The notes: generated by a model not told the origin, from the letters alone. 64,000 nt of DNA from Panagrolaimus kolymaensis (GCA_028622995.1 JAJQJQ010000007.1:4154001-4218000), one strand, 5' to 3'. Positions 10,800 to 24,108 are shown, counted from the stretch's first letter. Numbers and translations are program-made.

Positions 10800-13700
10800 T
10801 TAAAATTTGTTTTCTTTGCCATAAAGTTTTTTGAGTTGATCTGACATGTAAAATGGTTTGGATGAGGTTCCATCATTGCTTTCACTATCTTCCACTAAAA
10901 ATTTATTCTTTAATTTTCTGAGGATTTTTACTTTCGCAACACTTTCTCATTTGTTTTAATAGTAGCCCTCGCATTCACAAATCGAAAGATAACTTACAAA
11001 AACAAAGAAAAATTGTATCAACGCCCATTTCAAAAACTTCAAAGAATAAATCACAAATGCAATAAGTTCCTAATACTACAATAATAATTGGTACAAAATA
11101 ATAATAAAGAACAACTTGAGGAATTCCATCTATGATCCATTTACCAGAAAACCAATAAAATGATATCACACCTTTAAAAATAAATATATCATTCAAGAAA
11201 GATTCAAATAAGCAAAAAACTAACCCATTCCAATGGTAATCGTAGCTTTTCCAACAAAAAGAAGGAAAGTAACGACCCGATTAAGGACAACCGTTCGAAC
11301 AATGTTTCGGGCAATTAAGGAAAATGAATCCTTCGCAGATGTGAAAAATCCTTTTCCATACATTGCTATCTAAAAGCAAGAAACGACTATTAAATTTTTA
11401 ATTATTTTAAGCTTTAATGGTTGTATAAAGTTGGAAGAAGGAAATTTAAACTAATTCATAAAAAAGAAATTTGTAATTTGATCTTCTTTTTTTCGAATGA
11501 AAAAGGAGAAATGTTTGATTACCATTATGTAAGCGTTCGTGGTTAAAATTCGTAAGATGTGCTCGAGACAAAAGAAGAAACATTTCAAAATTCTGAAAAA
11601 TAAAAAAATAAAGCGCTTAAAAAAATTGTAAAAAAACTAACGTAAAAATAATTTGTGCTACTTTATTTTGAGAAGCATGGAGTTTTTGATATAAAAATTC
11701 AAGAATGACTCGAATAATTTTAACGATTGCAAGAATGAGAGAACCAAATGCTAATGATCCTAAATGATATCGTAATGCTCTTCCAGCTGCGCCCAAAACA
11801 GGAAAAGCTGGAACATCTTTGGGTTTTCGAAATGCCCAATAATAACTTGCGAAAGCTCCCGCTAAAGTAATATCAGAAAGAGCTCCAACGAAGCAACTCA
11901 TCCAAAAGCAGGCAAATAAATTATACAATTGCATGTATTGAACATGATCGGTATCTCTCGTGAAATTTACGTAATGACAATTATCACCCTGAAAATATAA
12001 ACGTCATCGATGAAATAGTGAGGAAGCTTAAATAAACCTCTAAAGTTCCGAGAGTATCACAATCACATGATGGACCATTCGCAAGATCAGTGGGGTTTGA
12101 GGGTATTGACCTGCGGCAATTTTCTTCTCCAGATGAAGCAAGCCAAATAGCTATTGAACCCCAAATTGCAAAAACAATTATGTGAAGTACAAATGGAACG
12201 ATTGGGAAAAATAAGGTTGACAACATGCTTCCAAGAGCTCTAAAAATACATAAATTAAGCTTTAAGCATAACAATAATCAACTCGAGTATTCGCTTCTTG
12301 CATTGATTATTACAAACCTGCTAGTTTCTTGTATCACCGCTACAGCTAATCTAATTCGACTCATAACAAATAAAAATATTAAAACCATTATTATTAATAA
12401 AAGTGATAGGATAATACCAATAACCATCCAAGTTGTTGGCATTTCAAAATACACGCTAAATACAGGTTGAAAACTAAAATCATTTATGGCTCCTGCATCA
12501 TTAAGTTGAATGTATCGATACCAACAATAACCAGCGCCTATAAACATTCATTTTTAAGAATAAAAATTCATATGTATTTCAAGGATCTTTACCTCCACCC
12601 AAGAGTCCTAATAACAAAAAGATGCTCAACCAAATCATAAGACCACCAAGAATTCTCATGACCACAGTCCAAAGAAATGAAATAACGGCAGCAACAAGGA
12701 ATAGGAAAAGAATTTGATACCAGCTAACGCTAAGATCAGCAGCAACTTTTTGTAACACTGCTCGAGAATTGACGACGCCATTCAAAACATCAGAAGAATT
12801 TTTAACGGTGGAATCCGATGGAACCAACCCATTAGCATTACCAACTTTTGAAATAATGCTATCCAAAGTTCCATTGGCTTTTCCCAATTCAGCAATGGAA
12901 TTTTCAACATCAATAAAAACTTCAGGCATGCATCTTCCTAACACCGCTGCTGATTTAACCGTGTATGCCGTACACCAACCAGTGTCAACATAATTTTTAA
13001 GTTGTGAAAAAGTTGTTATTGTGCTTTTATTAATTGTTTCATCACAATATACTTTATTTTGAATTGCTGCTATTAATTCTTGTGAAGATGCAGTTTGAAG
13101 TTGTAAATATGTATAATAATTAGTTGGACAACTTTTTACGCATATTTGCCTTGTTGGACACCCGGTTAAGACTGTCACATATGAAACACATTTGGTAAGG
13201 TCAAAGAAAAGTAAATATGGCTTATCGCTGAAAAAAATAAATTCATCTTTGAGAATATTTTTCTTTCTTTTCGATAATGATGATGATAAGATGCTTACCG
13301 TAAATCATAAGCTCCTACTCGGTTACTTCCACATGTTCGGCCGTATGAATCTGTGGGATGAATTAAACGTTCTGGTTTTCCCCACATAAATCCTGCAAAA
13401 AATAGCTATACTTTAAAAAAAAGAAAGGAAAAACGGGTCATTTAGCGATTAATCCCTTCTGTGACCATTTTTATATTTACTTTTCAAAAAATAAAATTTC
13501 AAAAAAACCCTAAATAAAATTTCAATTAACTTCAAAACAACAAAAAAAATTTTCCACCCCATTTATCTTTGAATCACAATACCCCTATTTAATGTATCTA
13601 TCACGTTTAAAAAAAGAGTCTTACCAAATATAGCAACAGCAACCCATCCAGCCAAAAATATTAAAAATACAAAACAGCAAAGAATATCAGTGCATCCCCT

Positions 13701-14006
13701 GCGAGTTAAAAGTAATGGATTATATGGTTTTTTAGGTTTAAATTGATATTTTTTAAGTTTTGCCAAGGGTATATCAAAATTAGCTGCTCGTTCGCCAATT
13801 AAAGAGTTGGAATCTCGCGGTAGATAATCTGGAGGCGGCAGCTCTGGTAATGGAATCCTCGGCGGTGGAGGAATATCAATTTCAGAATAAATTGAAAAAG
13901 AATTTCCGCTACCAGAAGATGTGGAAGAAGTTGATGGACTGCTACTTGAAATATAGTAAGGTGCTGTAGGTTGTTGAATGAAACCTCCGCCTTTGCGTGA
14001 ATACAT
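10800..14006 (-). CDS. chtl-1: Choline transporter-like protein (SLC44/CTL family)
   Basis: Multi-pass membrane protein of the SLC44 family, implicated in choline/ethanolamine transport. Ten exons: 14006-13625, 13392-13299, 13227-12593, 12537-12318, 12239-12038, 11988-11642, 11592-11523, 11369-11225, 11171-10998, 10894-10800; all phases match, 787 residues. Family marks in order: a cytosolic N-tail with Pro-rich and Ser-rich tracts (longer than usual), RGCTD before TM1, HPTDSYGR, a large Cys-rich extracellular loop (GCPTRQICV), a cluster of TMs, the signature AGAFASYYWAFRKP, GRALRYHLGSLAFG, NAYIM, then CFLEDSESNDG and FYMS near the C-terminus. The symbol follows the C. elegans SLC44 homologue and is an orthology guess. 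Two possible extra 5' exons lie upstream at 15762-16137. Confidence 0.95.
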
Positions 14007-15761
14007 TTTTTCTTGACTTTTTTTATTATTTAATTTTCTATGGCATTCAAAGAAAAGCTTATAAGGTAAGCAGCAGAAAAAAATGGCTAAAGCCCTGAGG
14101 CAATAAGATTAAAGTGAGTGAGAAAAAAAAAGTTACTGCGTCATTTGAAGTTTAATTTTAGCCATGGAAGAATAATAAAAAGTAAAGAAACAATTAATGG
14201 ATTTCTTTCGTCTTTCTGCTAAATAAAAAACGATTATAAATTGGAAAAATAAAAAAAAAATAAGAGTTAAAATACGAGCAAATAAATGTACAAATGAAAA
14301 GAGAAAAAAAAAGCGGTAGAATTGAGTGAAGGAATCTATCTTTCGAAGGCCAAAAATGGGGAATAATGAGGAGGAGAGAGGGAGAAACTCAAGTCGAAAA
14401 CGACGACCACGACGACAACAAGCAATTAAACCAAGTGTACTGCTGCTGTTGCTGATGTTGTTGCTGCGGCCTCTGATCGGTCATCAAAAACAAATAAAAA
14501 AAACAAAAGCGCGCAAAAAAAATAAGTCAGAAAAATTGAAAAGCTAGCTTCTTTAAGAAAAAGAATGGAGAAACCGATGGTTGCTTGTACCGAAATGTAA
14601 TGGTAATTAGTATCAATAAAAATGATAGAAGTGATTCAAAGGATAAATTTCACGGTTTAATAAAAAGGAAAAAGTGTAACTGCTTAAAACTTAGCAAAAT
14701 AATTGCAACAACAATGACAAATCTTTTTAAATAAAGAAAGATACTAAAAATAAAAATAAAAATAAAAAACATCCATAAAAGGCTAAAATAAGAAAGTTTT
14801 TTTTATCAAATCCCAATTCTTTCTTTTTCTGCAAAAATTAAAAAAAGAAGATACGCCTTTTTGGTGACGTTTAACTTAAAAGCATAGAGCGAAGAAGAAG
14901 AAGAAAGTAGTAAGCCTGTTAGTTTTTTAATCCATTTAAAATCGATTCTAAAATCTCAATTTTTTTTTTTGCGTATGGATCAATGAGTCACAGAAAATGA
15001 ATGCGTGCATCATGTTTGATCGTCACAGCCTCCGGGGTAGTTATGCTCAAGTGCTTTTTTTTATTCTCATTCAAAGCGCTGCTGCTGACCGACCTTGGAT
15101 GACGAGAAACAAAATAAAACTTTGTTGCGCAAAACCGCTTTCATTTTCCTTGTCCATAAAAAAATATTTTACAGAAACCTTCCCATTGTTTATTTAAAGG
15201 CCAAATAACTTGAATCAAAACTTTCAAACTGTGAAGCAACAAACAACAAAAGCAAAAAAAAAAAACAGACTTGAATGTAAGTTGACCTCAGGCGTTTGTC
15301 TGACTGAAGGTTACTTACATATGTTCGGATGAAAAAAAAATTTAGCGTCAAATTAATCATTTTTCACGCATAAAATTTCATTCTAACTCAAGAAGGGAAG
15401 AAAAAAAATTGACATGTCAAAAACACTCCTTGCATGAAGCTCACATGGAAAGCTTGGTATTGAATCGAGTCGAAGTGTTTTTTAAAAACATCATTTTTTT
15501 ATTAACCGTTTAAGAGAATGAGTAAATGGAACAGGTATTTTTATAGCTTCTTTAAAAAATAAAACAGGAATAAAACTCAAGCAGTATTTTAGCTTTTAAA
15601 ACTAAAAAAAAGCAAAAGGAAGAAAAAAGCCAACGAGACTTTTTCATTTGCATATTTTATTAACTTGAGTCAAGTTAGTTAATTTTAAAACGAACACAAT
15701 TTTTAGAACCTTTGGCAAAACCTTTTAATTAAAAATTTTAATAATAAAATATTTAACTTAC
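14007..15761. other. Upstream region of the choline-transporter-like gene
   Basis: AT-rich with homopolymer runs and only short chance open frames. It may be an intron if the exons at 15762-16137 belong to a neighbouring transcript. A good minus-strand acceptor (TTTTTGCAG) ends near 14842. Confidence 0.45.
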
Positions 15762-16137
15762 CTTCGACCGTCCGAAACATAATTTTGTACAAATTTTGGC
15801 TGTGTTGGTGGACGACCACTTTCTTCTGCAAATTTAATGGATTCGAAAAAGTTCCAATCATGAAACCTTATTAATTCCTAATTTTTTGTAAATCATTGTA
15901 AAAAAATTTAATAATGGAAATCAAAAATTTTAAATTCTTTATAAACTTATTTGCGAAGAGCAGTCATTACAGTATCTCATTTCAAAATGTAGCATAAAAT
16001 TTTTGTTTTAAAACGTCATTATTAAATATTTTTTTAACGTCAAGCATTTTAGTTTTATAATAAAATAAAAACTTTAAAACAAATAATTTAAATAATTGTG
16101 GAACTATACCTGAGGGAACAACTTTGAGAAACGTCAT
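15762..16137 (-). CDS. Two coding 5' exons of an unassigned minus-strand gene
   Basis: An ATG exon 16137-16110 (nine codons plus one base, donor gtatag) and a second exon 15825-15762 (acceptor TTTGCAG, donor gtaag) join in frame to about 30 residues: MTFLKVVPS then an EESGRPPTQPKF-type polar segment. Phase and both splice sites agree, and a Pro/Arg/Gln-rich hydrophilic sequence is unlike chance translation here. The exon leaves in phase 2. Two continuations are in frame: a weak acceptor at 14017/14016 just before the transporter ATG, which would make these alternative 5' exons of that gene, or a strong acceptor near 14842 leading to a stop after about 15 codons. I cannot choose, and the family is not recognised. 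Confidence 0.4.
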
Positions 16138-16895
16138 TACAATATTTTGTCAAAAATCTAATATCGTAACAATAAATTTTAAATAATTTGAATAAATATC
16201 TAATCCATCAAAATACAACCTTACAAAGTAAAATAACACCTTTGCAGTTAGTCAAATGTCCACTCTCAAAAAAAGCTGACGTTCAACAATTGACTTTCTT
16301 TTTTTTTCAATGGCCCTTTTTTCCGGTCTAAAAAATTTTCTTCTTTTCTTCGAAAAAAATGAGTGACCTTCGGCTACGCTAGTTTTTTTAACCAAAATTG
16401 ACAAAAAAAAATTTCCTTGGTCCTATGTTTTTCAAAATAAAAGAAGGAAAGAAAATTATATTATGGCTTCTAAGCGTTGTCAACCTAAAGCCTATAGTTG
16501 ACTACTACAGGTGGAGGTTGTGGCAATTCATTGACTGACGTGAAATAAATGACAGTTAAAAATTACCAAGGTTTCTATGGGAACACTTAGGTTATTCTCA
16601 TACACGTATGAAAGCAAACTTTTTTTTGTATAAAAAGCGTTATTTAATTGACACTTTTTATTGTTCATGCGTTTCTAGGAAAGATTTCTGCTACAGTAAG
16701 ATGAGAGCAAGTTTGGACATAATTGAATGTTTTTTGATGCTGAGAAAATAATATAATCTTTATTAAAATATTGCAACAACAAAAAAAATAAATGCTAAAG
16801 GATTAGAAAATTTGCATAGAAAATATTTCTTCACGAAGATCAACTTTCATCAATGTACTTGCTTCAAATAAATTCAACTTCATCGAAATCTCCAA
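16138..16895. other. Intergenic, divergent promoters
   Basis: AT-rich spacer between minus-strand exons and the plus-strand gene at 16896. No repeat, RNA gene or exon was recognised. Confidence 0.5.
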
Positions 16896-17243
16896 ATGTT
16901 TGATCTCATCGTACCTGAATTATTTCATCATTACAAGTCACCAAAATCAAATGAATTGTATCATCAAAATTTCATGTTTCGAATTCAATCAACTCACGAT
17001 CCTGTTATGGAAGCAATAAATTCTCATCAATTCACTGGAAGAATGTGGCAAAGAAAACCTGAAGGACTTATTCATGCTGTCATATTTGTAATTGCATTTC
17101 ATTTCTAATTATTAGCTTCAAAAATAAATTTAACTTTACTGGATTTTTTTCTCTTTGTTTTTTTGCAGTTTTGTACACGAGTTTTTCTTCTTACCGGTGA
17201 AAATTTAAGCCACATTTTTCTTGATTTCATGCTATTAGTTTAG
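16896..17243 (+). CDS. Small orphan protein, 88 residues
   Basis: Exons 16896-17087 and 17169-17243 join in phase 0 (donor gtaatt, acceptor tttttgcag) to 88 residues. The first exon is polar, with His/Gln/Asn; the end of exon 1 and exon 2 are hydrophobic (AVIFFCTRVFLL, then IFLDFMLLV at the C-terminus) and could form one or two short membrane segments or a hydrophobic core. No signal peptide or known motif was seen. It lies 312 bases before the next gene on the same strand. I do not recognise it; an upstream exon may be missing. Codon usage resembles neighbouring real genes, which is the main reason to report it. Confidence 0.5.
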
Positions 17244-17555
17244 TACTAATGAAATTAAAACAATAATAACAAAAAACAAACAACACACACACACCTGATT
17301 CATTTTTATTTATGAAATTTTCTAGAAAAAAAAAACAGATCATTCTAGTCTCATTTTTTAAAATACGCGCCTCTTCGCGAACATTCCCATTCTTTCTCGT
17401 ATTTTTTTTTTGCTAGTGAAAAGGAAAAAAGCTATAAAAAAAGTAAACACTGATTTCGTAGTTTATTTTTTGCTCGACAAAAAGAAAAAAGTTCTAAAAC
17501 ACTCGCGTAATTACTCGTATTTTCATCTACATTCTTTACATCAGAGCAGTCGTTC

Positions 17556-18541
17556 ATGGCGTTATTCACTCCACCATTTTATCTATCGCAGAATACTCCA
17601 CCTGCAACATCATTTTTTCAACAACCGCCTAATCTTAATTTACCAACTGTGAATAATACAAAATTCCATAATTCGATGAAAAGGCGAAGAGTAAGTTTTT
17701 TGTTATTGTTTTGGAATAATTTTATTAATTTTAATATTTCAGGGTAAAGAAGATAATGGACCATCACCAAAACGCAAGCATTATGAAGATCGTATGTCGC
17801 AAAGGTTGGATTCGTTGGATCTAAGCAATTCAAATCCTCCACCTCTTATTGGTGATATTCATGATAATGAACTTGGAATTTATGAAATGGATCCTGAAAT
17901 TTTGGATGATAGTCCTCAATCACTCGACGATGATTTCGATCAACCAATTGTTGAAGAACCTGACGATGATGGAGATAAAGAATTTGTCATTAGCAATGAA
18001 CTTCAAAACTTTATTAAGAATGTAAAGAACGATAATCTTTTATCCAAATTGTAAGTTTGTTTTTCATCATATATGAGAGGGATATTGTTAGGTTTCTCTT
18101 CCAATAAAAATCTCTTTGAGTACGTTTTTTGTTTAAAACTTTTGTCTAATTTTTATTTTCTCTTTCAGCCATAAAAAGTCCGGCCATGAATTAGTTTTGT
18201 GGCGTCCTCCAACCATTTCATCTCTAACTTCTAGTGATAACACCAGCTCATCATTCAATGATCGGATTACTGAAGTCGAAGAAGATGAAGATATCGACAT
18301 TGAAGATATTGCTGATGGAATTGGTCAAAGTCATGTTTCATTTCCTGAAGAAAGTTCATCAACTCGCAGTTCAGCATCACCTCCGCTAGGATCCAACAAC
18401 TCTGATCATCATGTACTTTTCTCATCAATGAGTTCTTCTGCTTCGTCAACAAGTTCAAGCGATGGTCAACATCCAATAAGAATGCCAACTTCAACATTCC
18501 ATCAGAATGCTATGGATTACGAACCTATGGAAACGGATTAA
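17556..18541 (+). CDS. Orphan Ser/Asp-rich, probably nuclear protein, 271 residues
   Basis: Exons 17556-17690, 17743-18050 and 18169-18541; phases agree and acceptors are TTTCAG. The N-terminal 40 residues are Pro/Phe/Gln-rich. A basic KRRR and a PKRKHYED stretch straddling the first intron look like a nuclear localisation signal. Residues 70-130 are acidic with a Leu-rich helix (LQNFIKNVKNDNLL), followed by ELVLWRPP. The C-terminal third is an acidic patch (EEDEDIDIEDI) and long Ser runs, ending in METD. This architecture suggests a small nuclear cofactor; a relation to short CCDC117/HCFC1R1-like proteins crossed my mind because of the LVLW motif but is not established. A candidate trans-splice acceptor (acatcag) ends at 17544. 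AATAAA at about 18624. Confidence 0.8.
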
Positions 18542-19130
18542 TGATTACGGGTATATCTTTTCCTGTTCAAACTTGCCAAAGATTTGTACAATTGTTATTT
18601 TTGTTTTTTTGTTGTTTATATAAAATAAAGGTTTATTATTAGTTGAAATTGTCTTCATTCCCTTTAATCAGGCAAAATCTGAATAAATTACTTATTAAAA
18701 AAAGGTTGGAAATTCAAATCACACTGAGCAAATTAACGAAAATCGTTATTAAACTAAGGGATTGCTAGGACAAGGTTTTAAACAAAAATCAATCAAGCTT
18801 AAAATTGACAATCATGTTTCGAATTGTAACACATCAATCTCATAATTTTACTTTGGACTTTTTTTTGATAACTTTTCCATGATATTCTTTTTCGAAATTT
18901 AGTGCAAAAAAATTTTACAAACGCTTTTCGCCGAGAGTTATGAGCTTTCGACCATACTTTTGTTAATAAATCATTAGCAAAGTTAAATAATGGATAAATG
19001 CTTTATAAAATAGAAAACTTCCTAATTAGTACAAATAATAATTTGGGATTAAACACACAAAATACAATACGAAATATTTATACTATCAATATATTCTATT
19101 ATTAATGTCAGTAGTAAGTACAAAATATGG
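18542..19130. other. Convergent 3' spacer
   Basis: Shared 3' flank of the orphan gene (+) and the acyltransferase (-). AT-rich, no further gene seen. Confidence 0.5.
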
Positions 19131-20645
19131 TTAAACATTTTTCTGTTTTTCTTCTGCTTCTTTACTTATCTTTTTAAAAGTTTCCATCATAATCGATCTA
19201 ACACGGTCAGCAAGAGCAGGAGCTTCATCAGGAGACATCTAAAACTAATAGGTAATAAGACAAAATAAACAAGATTCAAAACAAACCCCTTTCGTTGGAA
19301 TAGGATCCAACACTTCTGCAATAATCTGACCATTAGCATGAAAGTATTTCTTTTCTTTGGAATAAAATGGCAAGTATGATGAAAACACTACAGGAACAAT
19401 AGGAATTTGACTTCTAATTGCAATGATAAAAGCACCTTTTTTAAATGGAAGCATATTTTGATCACAGGATCGAGTACCTAAAAAATATTGTAAAGGTTAT
19501 TTTGTAGTTGTAAAAAGTATGAAATTCAACGCTCACCTTCAGGAAAAATCCAAAGCTTTAAATTTTTTTCACTCATGGTTTTGGCAGCTTTATTTAAAGC
19601 TTCTTGCGCTTTTTCATGATGATGTCGGTCAACAAAAATTGTATTGCATAAAGTTGAAGTAATATTCAAACCAGGAACATATTTGAGAGAACTTTTCATC
19701 ATGATCGTACAGCGTTCAGGCCAACATTTAGCCATTCCAATAATATCCAAAGAACTTTGATGATTTGAAACAATTACAATTTGACCATCACATTCAAGCT
19801 TTTCTTTACCACGAATTTCTACATCAACATCGAGCCAAAGGGTGAAAAATTGAAAAGTTTTGAAAGCCCAAATTCCACCACGATTTTGGAAGTAAGTTGG
19901 TATTGTTGTAATAGCACCAAAGCTGCCAGCTATTAATACACTCAGATTATATAAGAACATTCGTATTACGTATCTTCCTTGCACAGAGAAATGATAAACA
20001 AGTGGAAGTTGAAGTAAAATTATTGCAAAAATGGTTAGGCATAGATGAGAATCGAAGAAGTCCAATCCCATCATGATTTGGCAGATTCCTAAACAAAATA
20101 TTAAAGTTAATTATGAAAGTAACGATCAAAGATAAGTATCAAGCGATAAAACACTCGTTTCGTTTTTGGAGAAGATAATCGACAAAATGTTTGATAGTCT
20201 TTTATTTACAACAACATAAATGCATCAATATTACATAAAAAACCGAGAAAAAAAGAACATCTTCACATTTCTAAAATAACCAATAAATTAGAAAGTATGT
20301 ATCACTCTTAAAGTTAAAAAAATGAGAAAGTGACAAACGAATAATCAGGCGATGTCTAATGCACTTTGTTCAAAGACATGCGATAATACGATGTAGTCTC
20401 ACACCTTTGATTTGATAGAAGAAGAAAAAAAAACTCACATTTTCTTTTTTTGCAATAGCTTGCAATAAAAAAAGCGAAATAAATATTTTGATTTTTTAAT
20501 TACTAACAAAGAAATCAAAACCAAGATTCATAAAAAATCGAGCAAGAATAAATGTAAACAAAATTGATGGAATTAAAAGCATGTAATAAGTTGATGTTGT
20601 TCCAAATACTAATAGAGCTTGTTCATCCAACCAAAAATTATTCAT
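19131..20645 (-). CDS. 1-acyl-sn-glycerol-3-phosphate acyltransferase (AGPAT/LPAAT)
   Basis: ER membrane enzyme that acylates lysophosphatidic acid to phosphatidic acid. Exons 20645-20504, 20088-19537, 19477-19287, 19238-19131; phases agree, 330 residues. Two or three hydrophobic segments fill the first 110 residues. Motif I NHQSSLD (H157, D162) is the catalytic HX4D. FVDR is followed by motif III EGTR (231-234), formed across an intron, then LPFKKGAF and motif IV PIVPVV. The C-terminal exon carries PDEAPALADRVR, typical of AGPAT1/2. All catalytic elements are intact. The length exceeds vertebrate AGPAT1 (about 283) because of the extra N-terminal hydrophobic exon; an alternative start at MMGLD in exon 2 is possible. 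Closest to the C. elegans acl-1/acl-2 group by family knowledge. Confidence 0.93.
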
Positions 20646-21025
20646 TTCAATACTTTCAGCGTCCATATTTTTTTAATAACAGCAAACAAATTTGTTGATT
20701 TTGATTGTAGGAAGAAGGAATGAGTTTGCGATTGAAAAAAAAGAAGGTGAAAGGCAAAAAGGAACACAGTTGCATGCAAAGATTTCCCTTTGTTTGCTTT
20801 TGAAAATTTGAATGTGCCTCGCTCACAAAATAAAAACACTGTTATTGTTATCTGTTTTTTATCCAACATAGAAAATCGAATTTATGTACTTAGAAAATAC
20901 AACATAAAATTCTAATAGTTTCAAACTAAAGTATGCTATAATATCCCGACATTATTTGTTTAAAGTTAAATTTATTTTTAATCTTTTTTTATTATTATTT
21001 TAATTACAAAACAAATAAAGTTAAA
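20646..21025. other. Intergenic
   Basis: Short AT-rich spacer holding the acyltransferase promoter and the 3' end of the DB-module gene (both minus strand). Nothing else seen. Confidence 0.5.
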
Positions 21026-21786
21026 TTACATTTCAGTAATTCCTGAATGGCCACAATACATGATAACGTTCCAATTGTAAAGGCATGTGACATCTTCTTT
21101 AGTAATCTTATCAAGGGATGATCCACTTACATCGCAAAAGCGAAGGCACCTCGATCCGACCATAAGTTGTGATGAATTTAAGTCCAAATCAGCACAACAT
21201 TTGGTGTTATTTCGATTTTGAGAAGCGCAATATAAAATGGATGAAAGATGTTTGAAGCTGCACTTATTTTCCATAACCATTCTACTCAACTAAAATTGAT
21301 GTTTTTGCGATTAAGTTAAACGGAAGAATGAAATTTACCATGGCTTTAGTCTTTTCTTGATCATATTCATATTCACACATGAAATGACATTCTGGTGGAA
21401 CATAAAGTTCACAACATGAAAGGAAAAGCTTATTGGCGACATTTTTGGAAGTGCATGGCAAATAGCCGGTTTCGGCGGTGCCACATTTAGGCTAAAATTA
21501 AAACTAGGCTTCCTAAATTTTTTAGAACAAATCCTTCTCAACTTACAGTTTCAGTCTTAGTCGGTGATCGTCGAAGATCTCGTGAATGTATGGCACTTTG
21601 AATTAAAGCTTTTCGTTCAGGACATCTACGATTGACTTGTTTCGCACATTGAGGTTGTGGACATCTCTCACTCCATAATCGAGAACAACATTCAGCGATA
21701 GCTATTTTAGGGCATTCAAGGGATCGAGAATTAGCTTCAACCAAAATAAAACAAATCAATGCAACTGCCACAAATCTCGAAATCAT
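21026..21786 (-). CDS. Secreted DB-module protein, 218 residues
   Basis: Exons 21786-21547, 21491-21339, 21289-21026, all phase 0. The start is the ATG at 21786; an upstream TTG-initiated frame is not used because the signal peptide begins at this Met (MISRFVAVALICFILVEA). The mature protein is Cys-rich: a first cluster (CPKIAIAECC...CPQPQC) in exon 1, then a DB module with CGTAETGYLPC, SCCELYVPPEC, ILYCASQN, KCC, VGSRCLRFC, DVTCLYNWN and YCGHSG. The DB domain is a nematode-expanded extracellular module (also found in IgSF-type proteins) of unknown biochemical role. It has a paralogue at 40009 on the other strand, with the same second-half motif order. Confidence 0.9.
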
Positions 21787-24100
21787 TCCAATTTCAACAA
21801 AATTCAAAAAGAAAAAAAATCAGTTAAAAAAACTGACGGATAAAATTTCAAGGATAAATAAAACTGCGCTCGTTTTTGGATTGTACGAAAAACTTTCAAT
21901 TTTTTCTTTCTTCCATCGTCATTTTTCTTTTATTTTCTAAATGCAATGACACAGATTCCTGAAAAATGCAATGAATTGGAGCAATTGTGATGGCGATGGT
22001 GGTTTTAACAAATCCATGATTTTTGAAGGAAAGAATTTCTTCTTTTTAAATTTTTGAGAATGAGATGATTGATTTTCTAGAGAAATTTTTCTAAGTATAA
22101 AAACCAAATAAAAGGTTGAAATTTGATAGTAATACATAGATTACTGAAATTTTATTCAAGCCAAAAGCAATCATGTGTTATTATTGTTTATGGAAGCCAC
22201 ATATTTAGATGAAATTAGATTTTCTTTATGTAAAGTTTTTTCCAACAAAAAGAAAACAAACAACAATTTAAAAATTATTATTATTTACAAGCCGCTTTAC
22301 AGTAATAAACTAAAGCTTTTTAAAGATTATAGTTTTGTTAAATTCGATTTATAAATGCATTTATAGTTGTAATTTTTTTCGTAATTTACAATGCAAAAAT
22401 GAATGCTGAGAAAATTATACTACAACCATAAAAAGGTAACCTTATGATGTTTATGTTAGTACAAGAGTACTCAGAAAAAAATAAAGCAGACATATAATTT
22501 TCTAAATTATTTTTTTAAAGCTGCAGCAACAACAACTTGGATAAAAAGGTGCTATAAAAAGCGCTAATTTTCAGTTTAGAAAAGTAAAAAAAAAAGTAAA
22601 TATTTTAAAGCTTACTTTTTCCTTGAATTTTTAAAATGTAATATTTTATAACCCGTTGTTTCACTCATTTATAAAAAAATTACTGTAATTTTTTTAAAGG
22701 AAGTTAGTAAAAATCTGAAAGAAAAAATGATATGTGAAATATTTTCATAACAAAATCCCAAGTTTAGATATTTCTTATGCCTCCTTGGATAGGCTTTTTT
22801 TCAAGATCAACCATAGAATACCAAATTTGACTTGATCAAATGTTTTTTTAGTTTTGCTTGCTTTTTTCGAAATTATTGTTGTTCAAAATAATTTTCATAA
22901 CTACAGTATTTATTTCCTTTGTTTTTCCCAGATTTTTTAATGCTCTTCCATTTCATGTCAACATGGTCTTTAATTTTGTTGTTTTTTATTTTTTTGTTTG
23001 GGTGTGACATATTTAACCGTGAGAGAATGAAATCAATGTTGCCAATAGCAGCCTCAACAGTCGCCTCCCTTAATAAAAACATGCGAAAAATAGATTAAGC
23101 ACGATCTCTGTGATCTTTTTAATCTTACCCTCCCTTTCTCTCTTCTCTCTTCTTCCTCTATGTCAAAAAAAGAAGAGATTTTACCGACAAAGTGCAAACA
23201 AAATTTTTTACATTGCAAAAAATAAAAAGAAAAGTCATAATTTTCAGTTAATTCAGTAGCAGCAAGACCTGTGTTGCTTGCTTTTACTTTTGTGTCAATG
23301 TTTCCTTGGGAACTTGAAAATAAAGTCTTTTTTAGTCTTTCGTTGTTACAACTTTTTTCTTTCCGCGAGCAACTAGACTACAAGAAGCATGTGCGCGCGA
23401 CGCCATTAGGCTTTAACCTTTTAGGTAAAAAAAGGGGAAAAGAAAGTTTGACGAAAGGAGGAATAACAAATAATTATTTTATGTTGTTGGCTGTAACATT
23501 CTCTTTCACAGATCAAAACTTTTTTTCCAACAAACTTGATGCTTCTTTCTTTATTGCCGCTGCGTCGTTCTTTTATTTTTATTTCCCTTTCATTTTGCTT
23601 TTTTTTTTGTTCTGCGTCAGTCACAGGGACTAAAATGCGGAAAAACGTGTTCACGTGTACCGGTCGATAGTTGTCAACAGCAGCCATTTTACCGCACCAC
23701 ATCGCCGCCAACCGCCAATGCTGTTGCTGCCGCCTCCATTTGATCATAATCGATTACATACACTTTATTTTTGTTTCGACTGTTATGAATCTTGTTACAT
23801 TAATTTGTGTCCCCAAATTTTTTCCATGAGCTTTCCATAAACATTATTTTATGCATTTTGTGATTGATTTAAACCAAAAAATGATTCATTTATTTGAACA
23901 GTTTCGCTTCTCTTTTTTCCTCTCACTCGTTTTTATTTCCTTTAAATTTCTCTGCGGTAAATTTTTTTGTTGATCATCTTTGTTATGCCCTCTTTGTTGC
24001 ACTTTTTTTGAGTTCCATTGCAAATGGCTTAGTTTTTTGTCTTTTTTTTGCCCAATTAAACGTCACCTTTTTTTTGTGGTGGTGATGGCTCACATACATA
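21787..24100. other. Intergenic, no gene seen
   Basis: AT-rich spacer of 2.3 kb. Several T-rich open frames (for example around 23271-23747) are low-complexity Phe/Leu translations without splice support. A pyrimidine tract lies at about 23130-23160. No RNA gene was recognised. Confidence 0.55.
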
Positions 24101-24108
24101 CATATTTT

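Noticed and set aside
21784..21807. Upstream TTG start adding seven residues to the DB-module protein
   Set aside because: The ATG at 21786 directly begins a typical signal peptide; non-ATG initiation is not needed.
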